Source: an uncultured Pseudomonadota bacterium
GTDB taxonomy: Bacteria > Desulfobacterota_B > Binatia > UBA9968
Length of the DNA: 12,833 nucleotides
Direction: 5' to 3'
NCBI GenBank assembly: GCA_946478635.1
Contig: CAMLCX010000090.1
Location: forward strand, 1-12,833
In this document: positions 1 through 6,758 of the stretch, one piece after another
Layout of the letters: each line of letters begins with the position of its first letter
How positions within the stretch are numbered: position 1 is the stretch's first letter
Position numbers and translations under genes: made by a program
Notes under the pieces: model-generated
The model's database searches: none
The model's input: the letters and a program-made list of their open reading frames with translations, nothing else
What the model was told of the DNA's origin: nothing

Positions 1-45
1 GAAAATCATGCTAGGAGTTTTTATCTATTTGACTGAGGAATATTT

Positions 46-1191
46 GTGGGCACGCCGGGTAAAGGAATTCGAAAACCGTTGCGCTATCGCGTGGATGGAT
101 GGATACGCGAGGCCGTCATGCATGCCATCAGCAGATTGGCGCCGCGATCCAATGTCGAAAGTCTAGACACGGGCAGTGGTTCGGTCAAAAAAATCCTGCT
201 GGTGCGCGCCAACTTTCGCATGGGCAACGCCATTCTCGCCCTGCCTGCGATCGCCGCGTTTCGAAAAAACTTTCCCGACGCCACAATCGATTTTGTCGGA
301 TCGCCGATTTCGAATCTGCTTTTCCAGGGGCAATCGTTAAACCATCACTTCGTGGCGCCGCGCAGGTTTCCACGGGTGGTTTGGGGCTATCCGCAAATGA
401 TGCGGCAGCTGCGCGCAAATCGCTACGATCTGGCGGTGGAGGTCAGCTGCTCGCAATCGGGCATCGGCTCTTTCATCGTCGGTTTATCCGGAGCGCGAAT
501 CCGCGCTGGCATCGCCGGCAGGTGGGACCGATTATTCAATCTGCGAGTCGACAAGCTCGCCACCCCGAACAAATATCGCAAGCTCAGCGAGTTTCTCGCC
601 GCCTTGGGCCTCCAGCAAATCGACTCGGTGGGATCGCTCGCGTTCACCGCCGCCGAAAAAACCGCCGGGCTGGAAAAGCTTGAATCTTTAACTCGCAAGA
701 TCACTGGAAACACGGTCGGTGTGTTCGTCGGCGGCCGAAAGCTCCGGGGCAAGCGTTGGCCGCTCGAAAATTTTATTGAAGTCATCGAGGGGCTTCGGCA
801 TGACGGCGCGACGGTGGTTGTTTTTCTCGGGCCTGAAGAAAAAGACATTGCCGATTCGCTGCGCGGATTTCTCGATCCGTCGGTTCCGATTGTCTTCGAA
901 CCGTCGGCGCGGAAGTTTGCCGCCATCGTCGCGCATCTCGATCTGCTGATCTGTTGCGACTCCGGGCCCATGCATCTCGCCTGCGCCACCGGCATTCGGG
1001 TGTTGGCGATCTTCCAGGCCCGCGATGTTTCGCGCTGGTCGCCGCCGCCGAGTGCGGCGCGCGTTGTCTCCGGTGCGGACGGCGTCAGTCCGGCCATGGT
1101 TTTGGCAGCTGCCCGCGATGAGCTTTCACTGGACAAGGCCAACGCTGATTCAACGAATTCGCCCGCGCCCGCGGTATTCGCCGGCAAATAA
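46..1191 (+). CDS. Glycosyltransferase family 9 (heptosyltransferase-like)
   Basis: Probably transfers a heptose or similar sugar from a nucleotide donor to lipopolysaccharide core or another surface glycan, on the cytoplasmic side of the inner membrane. The 381-residue protein has the GT9 layout. The first Rossmann strand is at about residues 49-54 (KILLVR), followed by a Gly-Asn loop and helix (60-76, MGNAILALPAIAAFRKNF). The C-terminal half has GGRKLRGKRWPLENF (229-243) and the donor-site signature CDSGPMHLACATG (304-316). About 48 residues precede the first strand, which is longer than usual for WaaF/WaaC-type enzymes. The GTG start at 46 is chosen because GAGGAA lies about 6 nt upstream; ATG 118 is an in-frame alternative. 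The Pro/Ala-rich tail after about residue 360 looks disordered. The family is secure, but acceptor and exact sugar cannot be read from sequence. No sugar-biosynthesis neighbour is visible in the window. Confidence 0.9.
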   Translation: MGTPGKGIRKPLRYRVDGWIREAVMHAISRLAPRSNVESLDTGSGSVKKILLVRANFRMGNAILALPAIAAFRKNFPDATIDFVGSPISNLLFQGQSLNHHFVAPRRFPRVVWGYPQMMRQLRANRYDLAVEVSCSQSGIGSFIVGLSGARIRAGIAGRWDRLFNLRVDKLATPNKYRKLSEFLAALGLQQIDSVGSLAFTAAEKTAGLEKLESLTRKITGNTVGVFVGGRKLRGKRWPLENFIEVIEGLRHDGATVVVFLGPEEKDIADSLRGFLDPSVPIVFEPSARKFAAIVAHLDLLICCDSGPMHLACATGIRVLAIFQARDVSRWSPPPSAARVVSGADGVSPAMVLAAARDELSLDKANADSTNSPAPAVFAGK

Positions 1192-1366
1192 ATTCTCGCC
1201 CGATACCAGAAGTTCGCTTGGCGAGCATTCTTAAGCCTCGGAATTGTCTCAGGCGATTTTCTTCAATTCAAGAATGCACCGCGGTCTCAGCGAAACATTC
1301 TCCAGAAAAATTGCTCAAATAAACTTTGGCGTACATATTGCTCCAAGCGATAGACTAGCTCGTCTT

Positions 1367-1371
1367 GGAGG
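1367..1371 (+). promoter_or_regulatory. Strong Shine-Dalgarno for the 82-aa ORF
   Basis: GGAGG sits 6 nt before the ATG at 1378, a near-ideal ribosome binding site. It is the main reason to believe the short ORF is expressed. Confidence 0.7.
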
Positions 1372-1377
1372 AATTCT

Positions 1378-1626
1378 ATGAACAGGCATCTTTTTCACGG
1401 CGTGATCGTAGGAGCGCTGTTCACTGCGATCATCACAGGGGTCGCAGCGTCCGATGCGATCGCGGAGGGCGGTTTAGCGCTTCTGGCTTCAGTTGTCTTT
1501 GGCCTCGCTGCCGGTCTTTGCATCGGCGGGTTGGTCGCAGCGAATTTCGCAATGCTCGCGACTGAGGAAAAGCACACGAAGGAAGCAACGACCATTCGGC
1601 CGATCGGCCATCACGCTCACGCCTGA
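1378..1626 (+). CDS. Small two-helix membrane protein, unknown function
   Basis: I do not recognise a family for this 82-residue protein. It has two hydrophobic segments, about residues 7-28 and 32-60, both rich in Gly and Ala. Small-residue spacing in the second (GLAAGLCIGGL, 42-52) would allow tight helix packing, as in glycine-zipper proteins. A short polar tail follows (ATEEKHTKEATT) ending in a His-rich IGHHAHA. The ATG has an excellent Shine-Dalgarno 6 nt upstream, and a terminator-like hairpin begins 13 nt after the stop, so it looks like a single-gene transcript. The first segment could be read as a signal peptide (Ala-rich to AIAEGG), but the second segment would still anchor the protein. 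Likely a small inner-membrane protein; the role is unknown. Confidence 0.65.
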   Translation: MNRHLFHGVIVGALFTAIITGVAASDAIAEGGLALLASVVFGLAAGLCIGGLVAANFAMLATEEKHTKEATTIRPIGHHAHA

Positions 1627-1638
1627 ACGAGACGAGTG

Positions 1639-1680
1639 CGAACCGCACGCGCAACAGTGTGCGTGCGCGTTCGTTCTTTG
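1639..1680 (+). terminator. Candidate intrinsic terminator after the 82-aa ORF
   Basis: The arm CGAACCGCACGC (1639-1650) pairs with GCGTGCGCGTTCG (1661-1673) through 12 pairs with one bulged C, around a 10-nt loop. TTCTTT follows at 1674-1679. Position just after a stop codon and the T-rich tail fit a Rho-independent terminator, though the tail is interrupted by C. Confidence 0.5.
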
Positions 1681-1713
1681 AGCTGCTGCACGAGCCAGCG
1701 TGCGCTACAATGA

Positions 1714-1790
1714 CATCTCCTGCCACGGTCAGGGGATGACGTTGGCTCATCGCCCGGGATCCCGCTACAAAAATGCGCGATGACGGGCGG
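1714..1790. repeat. Degenerate REP-like palindromic element
   Basis: CATCTCCTG (1714-1722) pairs with CAGGGGATG (1730-1738) across a 7-nt loop, with one G-T pair. About 10 nt further on, CATCGC (1748-1753) is inverted as GCGATG (1777-1782). The segment GGATCCCGCTACA followed by ATGCGCGATGACGG resembles the right arm of a widespread REP-like family (GGATCCCCGCTACA..GCGGGGATGACG, from memory). It appears to be an eroded copy. Confidence 0.45.
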
Positions 1791-1842
1791 CAGCGCTCAC
1801 ATTTTCTTCGCTTACATCTCAGTATCCCCTAAAAAATCGGTG

Positions 1843-1872
1843 ATGACTCCACGGCCCTGAGTCGGCTAAAAT
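1843..1872 (+). promoter_or_regulatory. Possible sigma-70-type promoter for the SH3 protein
   Basis: TAAAAT at 1867-1872 matches 5 of 6 positions of the -10 consensus. ATGACT at 1843-1848 matches 4 of 6 of TTGACA, with an 18-nt spacer. The predicted leader to the ATG at 1932 is about 50 nt. Based on pattern matching only. Confidence 0.35.
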
Positions 1873-1931
1873 AGCGCCAAGAACCGCTGCCTGTCAGGCG
1901 GGATTCCATTGGATCAGACGAGGTACGCACG

Positions 1932-2618
1932 ATGAGAGCACAATCGGCATTTCTCCGCTTCATGTTTTTTTTGATTTGCTTGATTTTCGCGCCGGCGCAA
2001 ACCGCCGGTGCCGCTGGCGCGCCGCCGGCTTTGATCGCGCGCGAAACCGGTGTCGCGGTGTATGCCGTGCAGGACGCCGAGACTGACCGCATCGCCACGC
2101 TCGAAAAAGGGGAAGCGTTATTTCCCATGGTCGAGGCGGTCGGGGCGGAAACCTGGTACATGGTGCGCACCAAGCAAGGTCTTATCGGTTGGGTGCGCGC
2201 CGCTGACGTCGTCGCTGATCATCAGGCCAAGGAAGCCTTCAAGGAAAAAGAAAGCGGCTCGTCCACCTGGAGCGCGCGCAGCGCCGACGGCCGCACATTC
2301 AATGGCACCTGGAACGTTGCGGCCAATTCGACCCAGCGATCGGCAAGCGGCGGCTGGACGCTGAGCGACGCCAACGGCGCCACCGTCATGCGCGGCGGCT
2401 GGGGCGCCGACAAACACGATACCGGATGGAACGGCGTCTGGCGCGCCGAGGTCGAAGGCCGCCAGCAAGAATACACCGGTAGCTGGTCCGCCGAGTTGCC
2501 TCATGTACGCAACGCCAGCTTTTCCGATCTCTTCGCGGCTGCAGCCAAGGAAGCCTTGCGCGGCCTTTGGACTGGCGGCAGCGCGTCCGGAAGCTGGTCG
2601 ATACGCTACTCTAAGTAG
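1932..2618 (+). CDS. Secreted SH3-domain protein with Trp-rich repeats
   Basis: This 228-residue protein begins with a signal peptide: basic start, hydrophobic core (about 8-21), Ala-rich cleavage region near 24-30. It is therefore exported, probably to the periplasm. Residues about 38-93 form a bacterial SH3 domain, ending in the typical WYMVRTKQGLIGWVRAADV (75-93), a fold often involved in peptidoglycan or peptide binding. After a short charged linker (98-108) the C-terminal half carries Trp at 113, 127, 142, 157, 170, 185, 213 and 222. Most are preceded by Gly-X (GTW, GGW, GVW, GSW, GLW), at 13-15-residue spacing through 185. This suggests a repeated beta-strand or hairpin unit. No catalytic motif is visible. 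GAGG lies 8 nt before the ATG. It precedes the MoxR locus on the same strand, but a separate promoter follows it, so co-function is unproven. Confidence 0.75.
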   Translation: MRAQSAFLRFMFFLICLIFAPAQTAGAAGAPPALIARETGVAVYAVQDAETDRIATLEKGEALFPMVEAVGAETWYMVRTKQGLIGWVRAADVVADHQAKEAFKEKESGSSTWSARSADGRTFNGTWNVAANSTQRSASGGWTLSDANGATVMRGGWGADKHDTGWNGVWRAEVEGRQQEYTGSWSAELPHVRNASFSDLFAAAAKEALRGLWTGGSASGSWSIRYSK

Positions 2619-2637
2619 CCTCGTGACACAAAAACGA

Positions 2638-2665
2638 CCGACAATTCCTCAAGCTGTGCTATAAT
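2638..2665 (+). promoter_or_regulatory. Extended -10 promoter of the MoxR-type locus
   Basis: A perfect extended -10, TGCTATAAT, lies at 2657-2665. A -35-like CCGACA at 2638-2643 matches 4 of 6 positions and is spaced 16 nt. Transcription would start near 2672, giving a leader of about 140 nt before the ATG at 2811. It is the best promoter match seen in the window. Confidence 0.6.
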
Positions 2666-2698
2666 TACTGCGGGCGCGGTTTCAAAGATCCACAGTTA

Positions 2699-2729
2699 TT
2701 GGCCGGCACAATCGAGCGCGCGCCGGCAA
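2699..2729 (+). promoter_or_regulatory. Hairpin in the leader of the MoxR-type locus
   Basis: TTGGCCGGC (2699-2707) pairs with GCCGGCAA (2722-2729), 8 pairs with one bulged G, about 30 nt after the predicted transcription start. No U-tract follows, so it is not an obvious terminator. It could stabilise the mRNA or be a chance GC palindrome. Confidence 0.3.
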
Positions 2730-2810
2730 ACATTGTAAAACGGAAAATAAGATTTCACTCCGCAGCCAAACCGAGCGGGATCCGGTTCAGGAAAGGGGGC
2801 CATAAACCAC

Positions 2811-3635
2811 ATGAGTGCCGAAGATTCTCCCAGATTTGAACCCATGACCACCGGCGTTCTGCTCGATCGCGCATTTCGCCTCTACACCGGCAATTTCGCG
2901 CTCATGCTTGGCATCTCGGCCGCCGCCTACGTGCCCTTTTATCTCATCATGCTGGCGATCGAGTCGAGTATCGGGGCAAATCTTCCCTCCAAGGACGGCG
3001 GCTTGTCGGCTCTGCTTTTTCAAGTCCTTTTTTTGATCCTCTGGGCGAGCATCGCATTTCCGCTGGCCAGCGGCGCGACCACCTATGCGATCAGCGAGCG
3101 CTATTTGGGCAACCACGTGACGATCGGCGATGCGCTGCGCCGGGGTTTGAGCCATTTCTGGCCCTTGTCGATCGCGCAGATCACAGCGACCATCCGCGTG
3201 ATGTTCGGTTTTCTTTTATTGATCGTTCCCGGAATTCTCTGGATGTTGTCCTATTCACTGATCGTACCGATAATCCTGATCGAAGGCCAAAAAGCCATCC
3301 CGAGCCTGCGGCGCAGCCGCGATTTGATAAAGGACTACCGCGGCAAAGCATTTTGCATCCTGCTCGTCGTCAATCTCCTTCAATTGGTTCTGGCGGGCGG
3401 CGTCGGCGTGATCGCCGGCATGTTATTCAGCTCCCAAGGCGGAAGCGGCGCGATTCTCAGCTCGGCGCTCAATAATCTGCTGTCAATCTTTCTAACGCCC
3501 CTCGGCATCATCGCGGCGATCCTGCTTTATTACGATATGCGCATCCGCAAGGAGGGCTTCGATCTCGAGATGCTCAGCCGCGCGATGGCGACCGAGCTCC
3601 AGCCCCTGGCGGTGGCGGTTACGCCGAGCAGCTGA
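2811..3635 (+). CDS. Polytopic membrane protein (GPDP membrane-domain-like)
   Basis: A 274-residue integral membrane protein with about six hydrophobic segments (roughly 27-51, 66-90, 122-139, 141-158, 178-205, 218-241). The N-terminus, PMTTGVLLDRAFRLYTGNF (11-29), and the end, LLYYDMRIRKEGFDLEML (238-255), match a family often annotated 'glycerophosphoryl diester phosphodiesterase membrane domain' or YciC/DUF975-like. That label does not imply enzyme activity, and no catalytic residues are visible. A cytosolic basic loop, SLRRSRDLIKDYRGKA (165-180), lies between helices. The ATG is preceded by AAAGGGGG about 11 nt upstream. It is the first gene after the extended -10 promoter, and the next start lies 6 nt after its stop. 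It probably supplies a membrane component of the locus. Confidence 0.75.
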   Translation: MSAEDSPRFEPMTTGVLLDRAFRLYTGNFALMLGISAAAYVPFYLIMLAIESSIGANLPSKDGGLSALLFQVLFLILWASIAFPLASGATTYAISERYLGNHVTIGDALRRGLSHFWPLSIAQITATIRVMFGFLLLIVPGILWMLSYSLIVPIILIEGQKAIPSLRRSRDLIKDYRGKAFCILLVVNLLQLVLAGGVGVIAGMLFSSQGGSGAILSSALNNLLSIFLTPLGIIAAILLYYDMRIRKEGFDLEMLSRAMATELQPLAVAVTPSS

Positions 3636-3641
3636 TCGTTA

Positions 3642-4301
3642 ATGCCGGCCGCTGCGCATCTCAGTCAAATTCCTGCTCCGGAAAAAATCCGCGAAGCAAC
3701 TCGCGCGGTGTTCGAGCGTCCGGAATTTGCCGAGCCGTCGCGCTGGCACGAATACTTGATAGACCTGTTAACAGCTATCAAAGAGTGGCTCGACAAGCTT
3801 GGCAGCTGGTCGGAAGCAAACCCTCTCTTGGCGCGGATCTTGTTCAGTATCGCCCTTCTACTTTTGCTTGCCTGCCTCGGCCACATCCTCTATCTGGCCC
3901 TGGCGGACGTCCTGCCGTTTCGACGCAAGAACGAGAATGGGAGCAGCCGGCCGGCGCGTTGGGAGATCCTCGAAGGAGCAGCGGCAAACTGGCGCGAAGC
4001 CTTGCAGCTCGCGCGCGCTAAATTGAGCGAGGGCGATCTCCGGCGCGCGACATGGATCGCGCATCGTGTCCTGCTCGGTCTGCTCGACCAACAGGGCGCG
4101 GTGCAGTTTGCCGGCTGGAAAACCAACTCCCACTATCTGCGCGAGTGCGCTCAAACGCACCCATGGCGTCCGACTTTTACCGAGTTGACCGAGCTCTACG
4201 ACCAAGTCGTCTACGCCAGTCGAAACATTTCCGCGGACGTAGTCGAAGCGCTGGTTTTGCGCGTCGACCGCATGTGCAACGAAGCGAGCACGGTTACATG
4301 A
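3642..4301 (+). CDS. DUF4129-domain membrane protein
   Basis: A 219-residue single-pass protein. An N-terminal region with amphipathic helices (about 12-55) leads to a transmembrane segment at 64-90. Then comes a basic cytosolic stretch and a helical C-terminal domain (about 112-215). GDLRRATWIAHRVLLGLLDQ (131-150), the TNSHYLRE segment (161-168) and FTELTELYDQVVYASRNIS (179-197) match the DUF4129 pattern. This domain is also found at the C-terminus of TgpA-type transglutaminase-like membrane proteins; here it stands alone without a protease-like domain. The gene sits 6 nt after the previous stop and its TGA overlaps the next ATG (ATGA, 4298-4301), so translation is probably coupled. Stand-alone DUF4129 proteins recur beside moxR/DUF58 genes. 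Biochemical role unknown. Confidence 0.8.
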   Translation: MPAAAHLSQIPAPEKIREATRAVFERPEFAEPSRWHEYLIDLLTAIKEWLDKLGSWSEANPLLARILFSIALLLLLACLGHILYLALADVLPFRRKNENGSSRPARWEILEGAAANWREALQLARAKLSEGDLRRATWIAHRVLLGLLDQQGAVQFAGWKTNSHYLRECAQTHPWRPTFTELTELYDQVVYASRNISADVVEALVLRVDRMCNEASTVT

Positions 4302-5542
4302 CACCGCAAACCGTCAATCGCCTGACCGCGGCTCTCGCGACCGGAACTTTTCTCGTTCTCTCGGTTCTGCTGGCGAGTTTCTCGAGCCATCAAAGTAGAG
4401 ACACGATGCTGCAGCGCCCCTCGACTTTTTTCACCGACCCGACCGGCGCTCGCGCGCTGTTTCTGATCGTCAAACAGTTTTTACCGGCCACCGAACAATG
4501 GCGCCGGCCGCTCAATTTGCTGCCGTTACCGGGAGCGCTGGACGCGCCGGGCACCGTTGTCATGGCCGGACCCATGCGGCCACTCGGCGCGAACGAAGCC
4601 GAACGCCTCCATCGTTGGCTTGACGCGGGCGGCCAGCTCATTGTGCTCACGGCCAACGGTTGGCCGCTACGCCAGCGAATCGCGACGGATGAGCTGTATT
4701 CGAAAGAAGAACCGGCCGATGATGAAGGTCACGGGAGCGGCGGCACATTTTTGGCGCGTTACGCGCAAGGATTAAAATGGACGAAAGCGGCTGGCGTTTC
4801 CACCGGGCGAGCCAGCGGACCTTCGGTGCCCAAGGGAGAAATCGTTTTGAGCTGGCGCCGGAGTTTTGCTGCCACCGCCGGCGCAAAGATTATCGCTTTG
4901 GCCGACGGCGCGCCTCTCGCTGTTGAAATTCCCGTCGGCAAAGGACGGATCACCGCGATCGCCGATCCCACCGTGGCAAGCAACGGCTTGCTGCGCCGCT
5001 CCGACAACGCAGTCTGGTTGGTCAGCCTCGCCGCCGGCTGGGGCGGCAAGGTGCTTTTTGATGAGTATCATCATGGCTTCGGCCAAAAGCGCGGCACGGG
5101 TGAATTGACCCGCGCTTTCTTTATGACGCCCTGGGGATGGTGTGTGTTGCAAATCGTATTCGCCGGATGCCTTTACATCTTTGTTTATCGGCGCCGCTTT
5201 GGGCGGATTAAAGAACTGCCTTCGCCTGATCGCGCCAGTCCGTTGGAACTCGTCCATGCGCGCGCCGGCGTTCTGCAAGTTGCGCGGGCGCAGGGATTGG
5301 CGGCGGACCTGATCGTGCAGCATCTCTGCCAAAATCTCGGCAAGGCCCACGGCAAGACCATCGATAGCGCCGATCTCGGTCGAGAATTGGAAACTTTGGC
5401 AAAAAGCCACAGCGCAGCCGCGCCGCTCACCGCGCTGCGAGCCTTGTTCGCCAAAGTAAAAGCCGGCGTGCGCCTGAACGATCGTGAGTTTATCGAGCTG
5501 GGGCGAACAGCGGGAGAAATCATCAAAGGACAAAAACCATGA
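4298..5542 (+). CDS. DUF4350-domain membrane protein
   Basis: A 414-residue protein anchored by an N-terminal helix (about 8-28) and a second one at 277-297. Between them lies a large extracytoplasmic domain of DUF4350 type. It contains PSTFFTDPTGARALFLIV (41-58), a GATase-like strand-turn region (GTVVMAGPMRPL, 85-96; GGQLIVLTANGWPL, 111-124) and GKGRITAIADPTVASNGLL (214-232). The hallmark FDEYHHG is at 254-260. A cytosolic helical tail of about 115 residues follows. The fold resembles class I glutamine amidotransferase-like domains, but no Cys-His-Glu triad is apparent, so a binding or scaffold role is more likely than catalysis. The frame is open back to 4052. ATG 4298 is chosen because it gives the 4-nt ATGA overlap with the DUF4129 gene and starts right at the anchor helix. 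Its stop overlaps the moxR start in the same way. Confidence 0.85.
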   Translation: MTPQTVNRLTAALATGTFLVLSVLLASFSSHQSRDTMLQRPSTFFTDPTGARALFLIVKQFLPATEQWRRPLNLLPLPGALDAPGTVVMAGPMRPLGANEAERLHRWLDAGGQLIVLTANGWPLRQRIATDELYSKEEPADDEGHGSGGTFLARYAQGLKWTKAAGVSTGRASGPSVPKGEIVLSWRRSFAATAGAKIIALADGAPLAVEIPVGKGRITAIADPTVASNGLLRRSDNAVWLVSLAAGWGGKVLFDEYHHGFGQKRGTGELTRAFFMTPWGWCVLQIVFAGCLYIFVYRRRFGRIKELPSPDRASPLELVHARAGVLQVARAQGLAADLIVQHLCQNLGKAHGKTIDSADLGRELETLAKSHSAAAPLTALRALFAKVKAGVRLNDREFIELGRTAGEIIKGQKP

Positions 5543-6507
5543 GCGAAAAAAGCATCTCCGCCGATGTGTTCAACGTCGGCCGCGCAGTGCAAACAGAATT
5601 GCAGAAGGTGATCCACGGCCAAGGGACGGCGATCCAAAGTTTGTTGGTCGCGCTCACCGCCGGCGGTCATGTGCTGCTCGAAGGCGTCCCGGGCGTGGCC
5701 AAGACGCTGCTCGCGCGCAGTCTTGCCGCCGCGTTGCGCTGCCGCTTTTCGCGCATCCAGTTTACCCCGGATCTCATGCCGTCCGATATCACCGGCGTTA
5801 ACGTTTTCGAATCTTCGACGCACGAGTTCAGTTTCCGACCCGGTCCGCTCTTTGCCGACATCGTGCTGGCCGATGAGATCAACCGCGCTCCGGCCAAGAC
5901 CCAGGCCGCGCTACTCGAGGCGATGCAGGAATATCAAATCAGCATCGACGGCCAGAGCCGGCCGTTGTCGCGCTGTTTTACCGTCGTGGCGACGCAAAAC
6001 CCGATCGAGTACGAGGGCACCTATCCCCTGCCGGAAGCCCAGCTTGACAGATTTTTGATGAAAGTAATCATCGATTATCCGGCTGAAGAAGAAGAGCGCT
6101 CGATGCTCAAGGCGATGCAGGCTCTCGGCGACAAAGCGGCCCAGGCCCACAGCATCATCCAACCGGTGATCGGCCCGGAAGAAATCCACGAGCTACGCGC
6201 GGCAAGCCATGCCGTTCGCGTCGACGACAGCGTGACGGAATATACGCTGCGGCTCATTCGCCAATCGCGCACTTATCCAAGCCTGACCCTCGGCGCCAGC
6301 CCGCGCGCGGCGATCATGCTCCTGCAGGCGGCCAAGGCGCTCGCCCTCCTTCGCGGCAAAGACTACGTCACGCCGGATGAAATCCAGATCATGGCGCCGC
6401 CGGTGCTGCGCCATCGCATTCGTCTGACGCCGGAAGCGGAAATCGAAGGGCTAACGCCGGACAGTTGCATCCAGTCGCTGCTCGCCCAGGTGGACGTGCC
6501 GCGCTAG
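5539..6507 (+). CDS. moxR: MoxR-family AAA+ ATPase
   Basis: A 322-residue cytosolic ATPase of the MoxR family, a proposed chaperone class that remodels or activates partner proteins using ATP. Walker A is GVPGVAKT (49-56) and Walker B is IVLADEIN (108-115). The family-typical RAPAKTQAALLEAMQE (116-131) follows. Sensor 1 is VVATQNP (149-155), then the MoxR box EGTYPLPEAQLDRF (159-172), and sensor 2 is GASPRA (252-257). The lid domain fills the C-terminus (about 205-322). All key residues are present and the length is normal. The ATG overlaps the DUF4350 stop by 4 nt, giving likely translational coupling. The DUF58 gene, its usual partner, follows after a 233-251-nt gap holding a palindromic repeat, which is unusual since moxR-DUF58 pairs are normally adjacent. 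The symbol is given at family level. Confidence 0.95.
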   Translation: MSEKSISADVFNVGRAVQTELQKVIHGQGTAIQSLLVALTAGGHVLLEGVPGVAKTLLARSLAAALRCRFSRIQFTPDLMPSDITGVNVFESSTHEFSFRPGPLFADIVLADEINRAPAKTQAALLEAMQEYQISIDGQSRPLSRCFTVVATQNPIEYEGTYPLPEAQLDRFLMKVIIDYPAEEEERSMLKAMQALGDKAAQAHSIIQPVIGPEEIHELRAASHAVRVDDSVTEYTLRLIRQSRTYPSLTLGASPRAAIMLLQAAKALALLRGKDYVTPDEIQIMAPPVLRHRIRLTPEAEIEGLTPDSCIQSLLAQVDVPR

Positions 6508-6548
6508 CGGGAGGTCGCCGACCCAGGCGATGAGATTTGTCTTAAATG

Positions 6549-6641
6549 CGTCACCCCCGAATGTTTTTATCGGGGGTCCAGTTCGGAGTCCATCTGTGGT
6601 GAGCACCGTCGAACCACCGCTTGGAGCATGAGGGAATGACG
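6549..6641. repeat. REP-like palindromic element between moxR and the DUF58 gene
   Basis: The ends are inverted: CGTCA (6549-6553) and TGACG (6637-6641). Near the left end ACCCCCGA (6553-6560) pairs perfectly with TCGGGGGT (6570-6577) around ATGTTTTTA. The middle has GTGGT (6596-6600) inverted as ACCAC (6613-6617), enclosing a GAGCACCGTCGAA core that resembles the common TTCGACAAGCTCA-type repeat. The G/C hairpin could weaken read-through to the DUF58 gene, but no U-tract follows. Confidence 0.6.
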
Positions 6642-6728
6642 GATGTCGAATAGGCAAGCGGCTTCACCTAGCCTAGCAAGCTGCGGGGAAATGGACCCTA
6701 ACGAAATGTTTTCAAATCGCTCCGACAC

Positions 6729-6734
6729 GGGAGA
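6729..6734 (+). promoter_or_regulatory. Shine-Dalgarno pointing to an ATT start at 6741
   Basis: GGGAGA ends 6 nt before ATT 6741 but 24 nt before TTG 6759. No in-frame ATG, GTG or TTG exists between the upstream stop TAA (6699) and 6759. The spacing favours ATT initiation at 6741. Confidence 0.4.
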
Positions 6735-6758
6735 AACAAGATTTCTTTTCTACCCACA

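Larger units (their letters stand above)
1627..1931. other. Intergenic region: terminator, degenerate repeat, promoter
   Basis: This 305-nt gap holds the terminator-like hairpin, then a degenerate palindromic element (1714-1790), then a possible promoter for the SH3 protein (1843-1872). Short reading frames here lack convincing ribosome sites and cross the palindromes. No RNA gene was recognised. Confidence 0.6.

Noticed and set aside
423..1187. 254-residue - strand frame antisense to the glycosyltransferase
   Set aside because: Long antisense frames are expected in GC-rich coding DNA; composition is Ser/Arg-rich without motifs.
1192..1377. Terminator or promoter between the glycosyltransferase and the small membrane gene
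   Set aside because: Only a 4-bp stem (TCGC/GCGA) and weak TTGCTC/CATATT boxes were found, too poor to call.
4052..4297. N-terminal extension of the DUF4350 frame
   Set aside because: It overlaps the DUF4129 coding sequence in another frame and is Arg/Ser-rich; the ATG at 4298 gives the coupled ATGA overlap and the membrane anchor.
4772..5533. 253-residue - strand frame antisense to the DUF4350 gene
   Set aside because: Shadow of a strongly supported coding region; no ribosome site or domain pattern.
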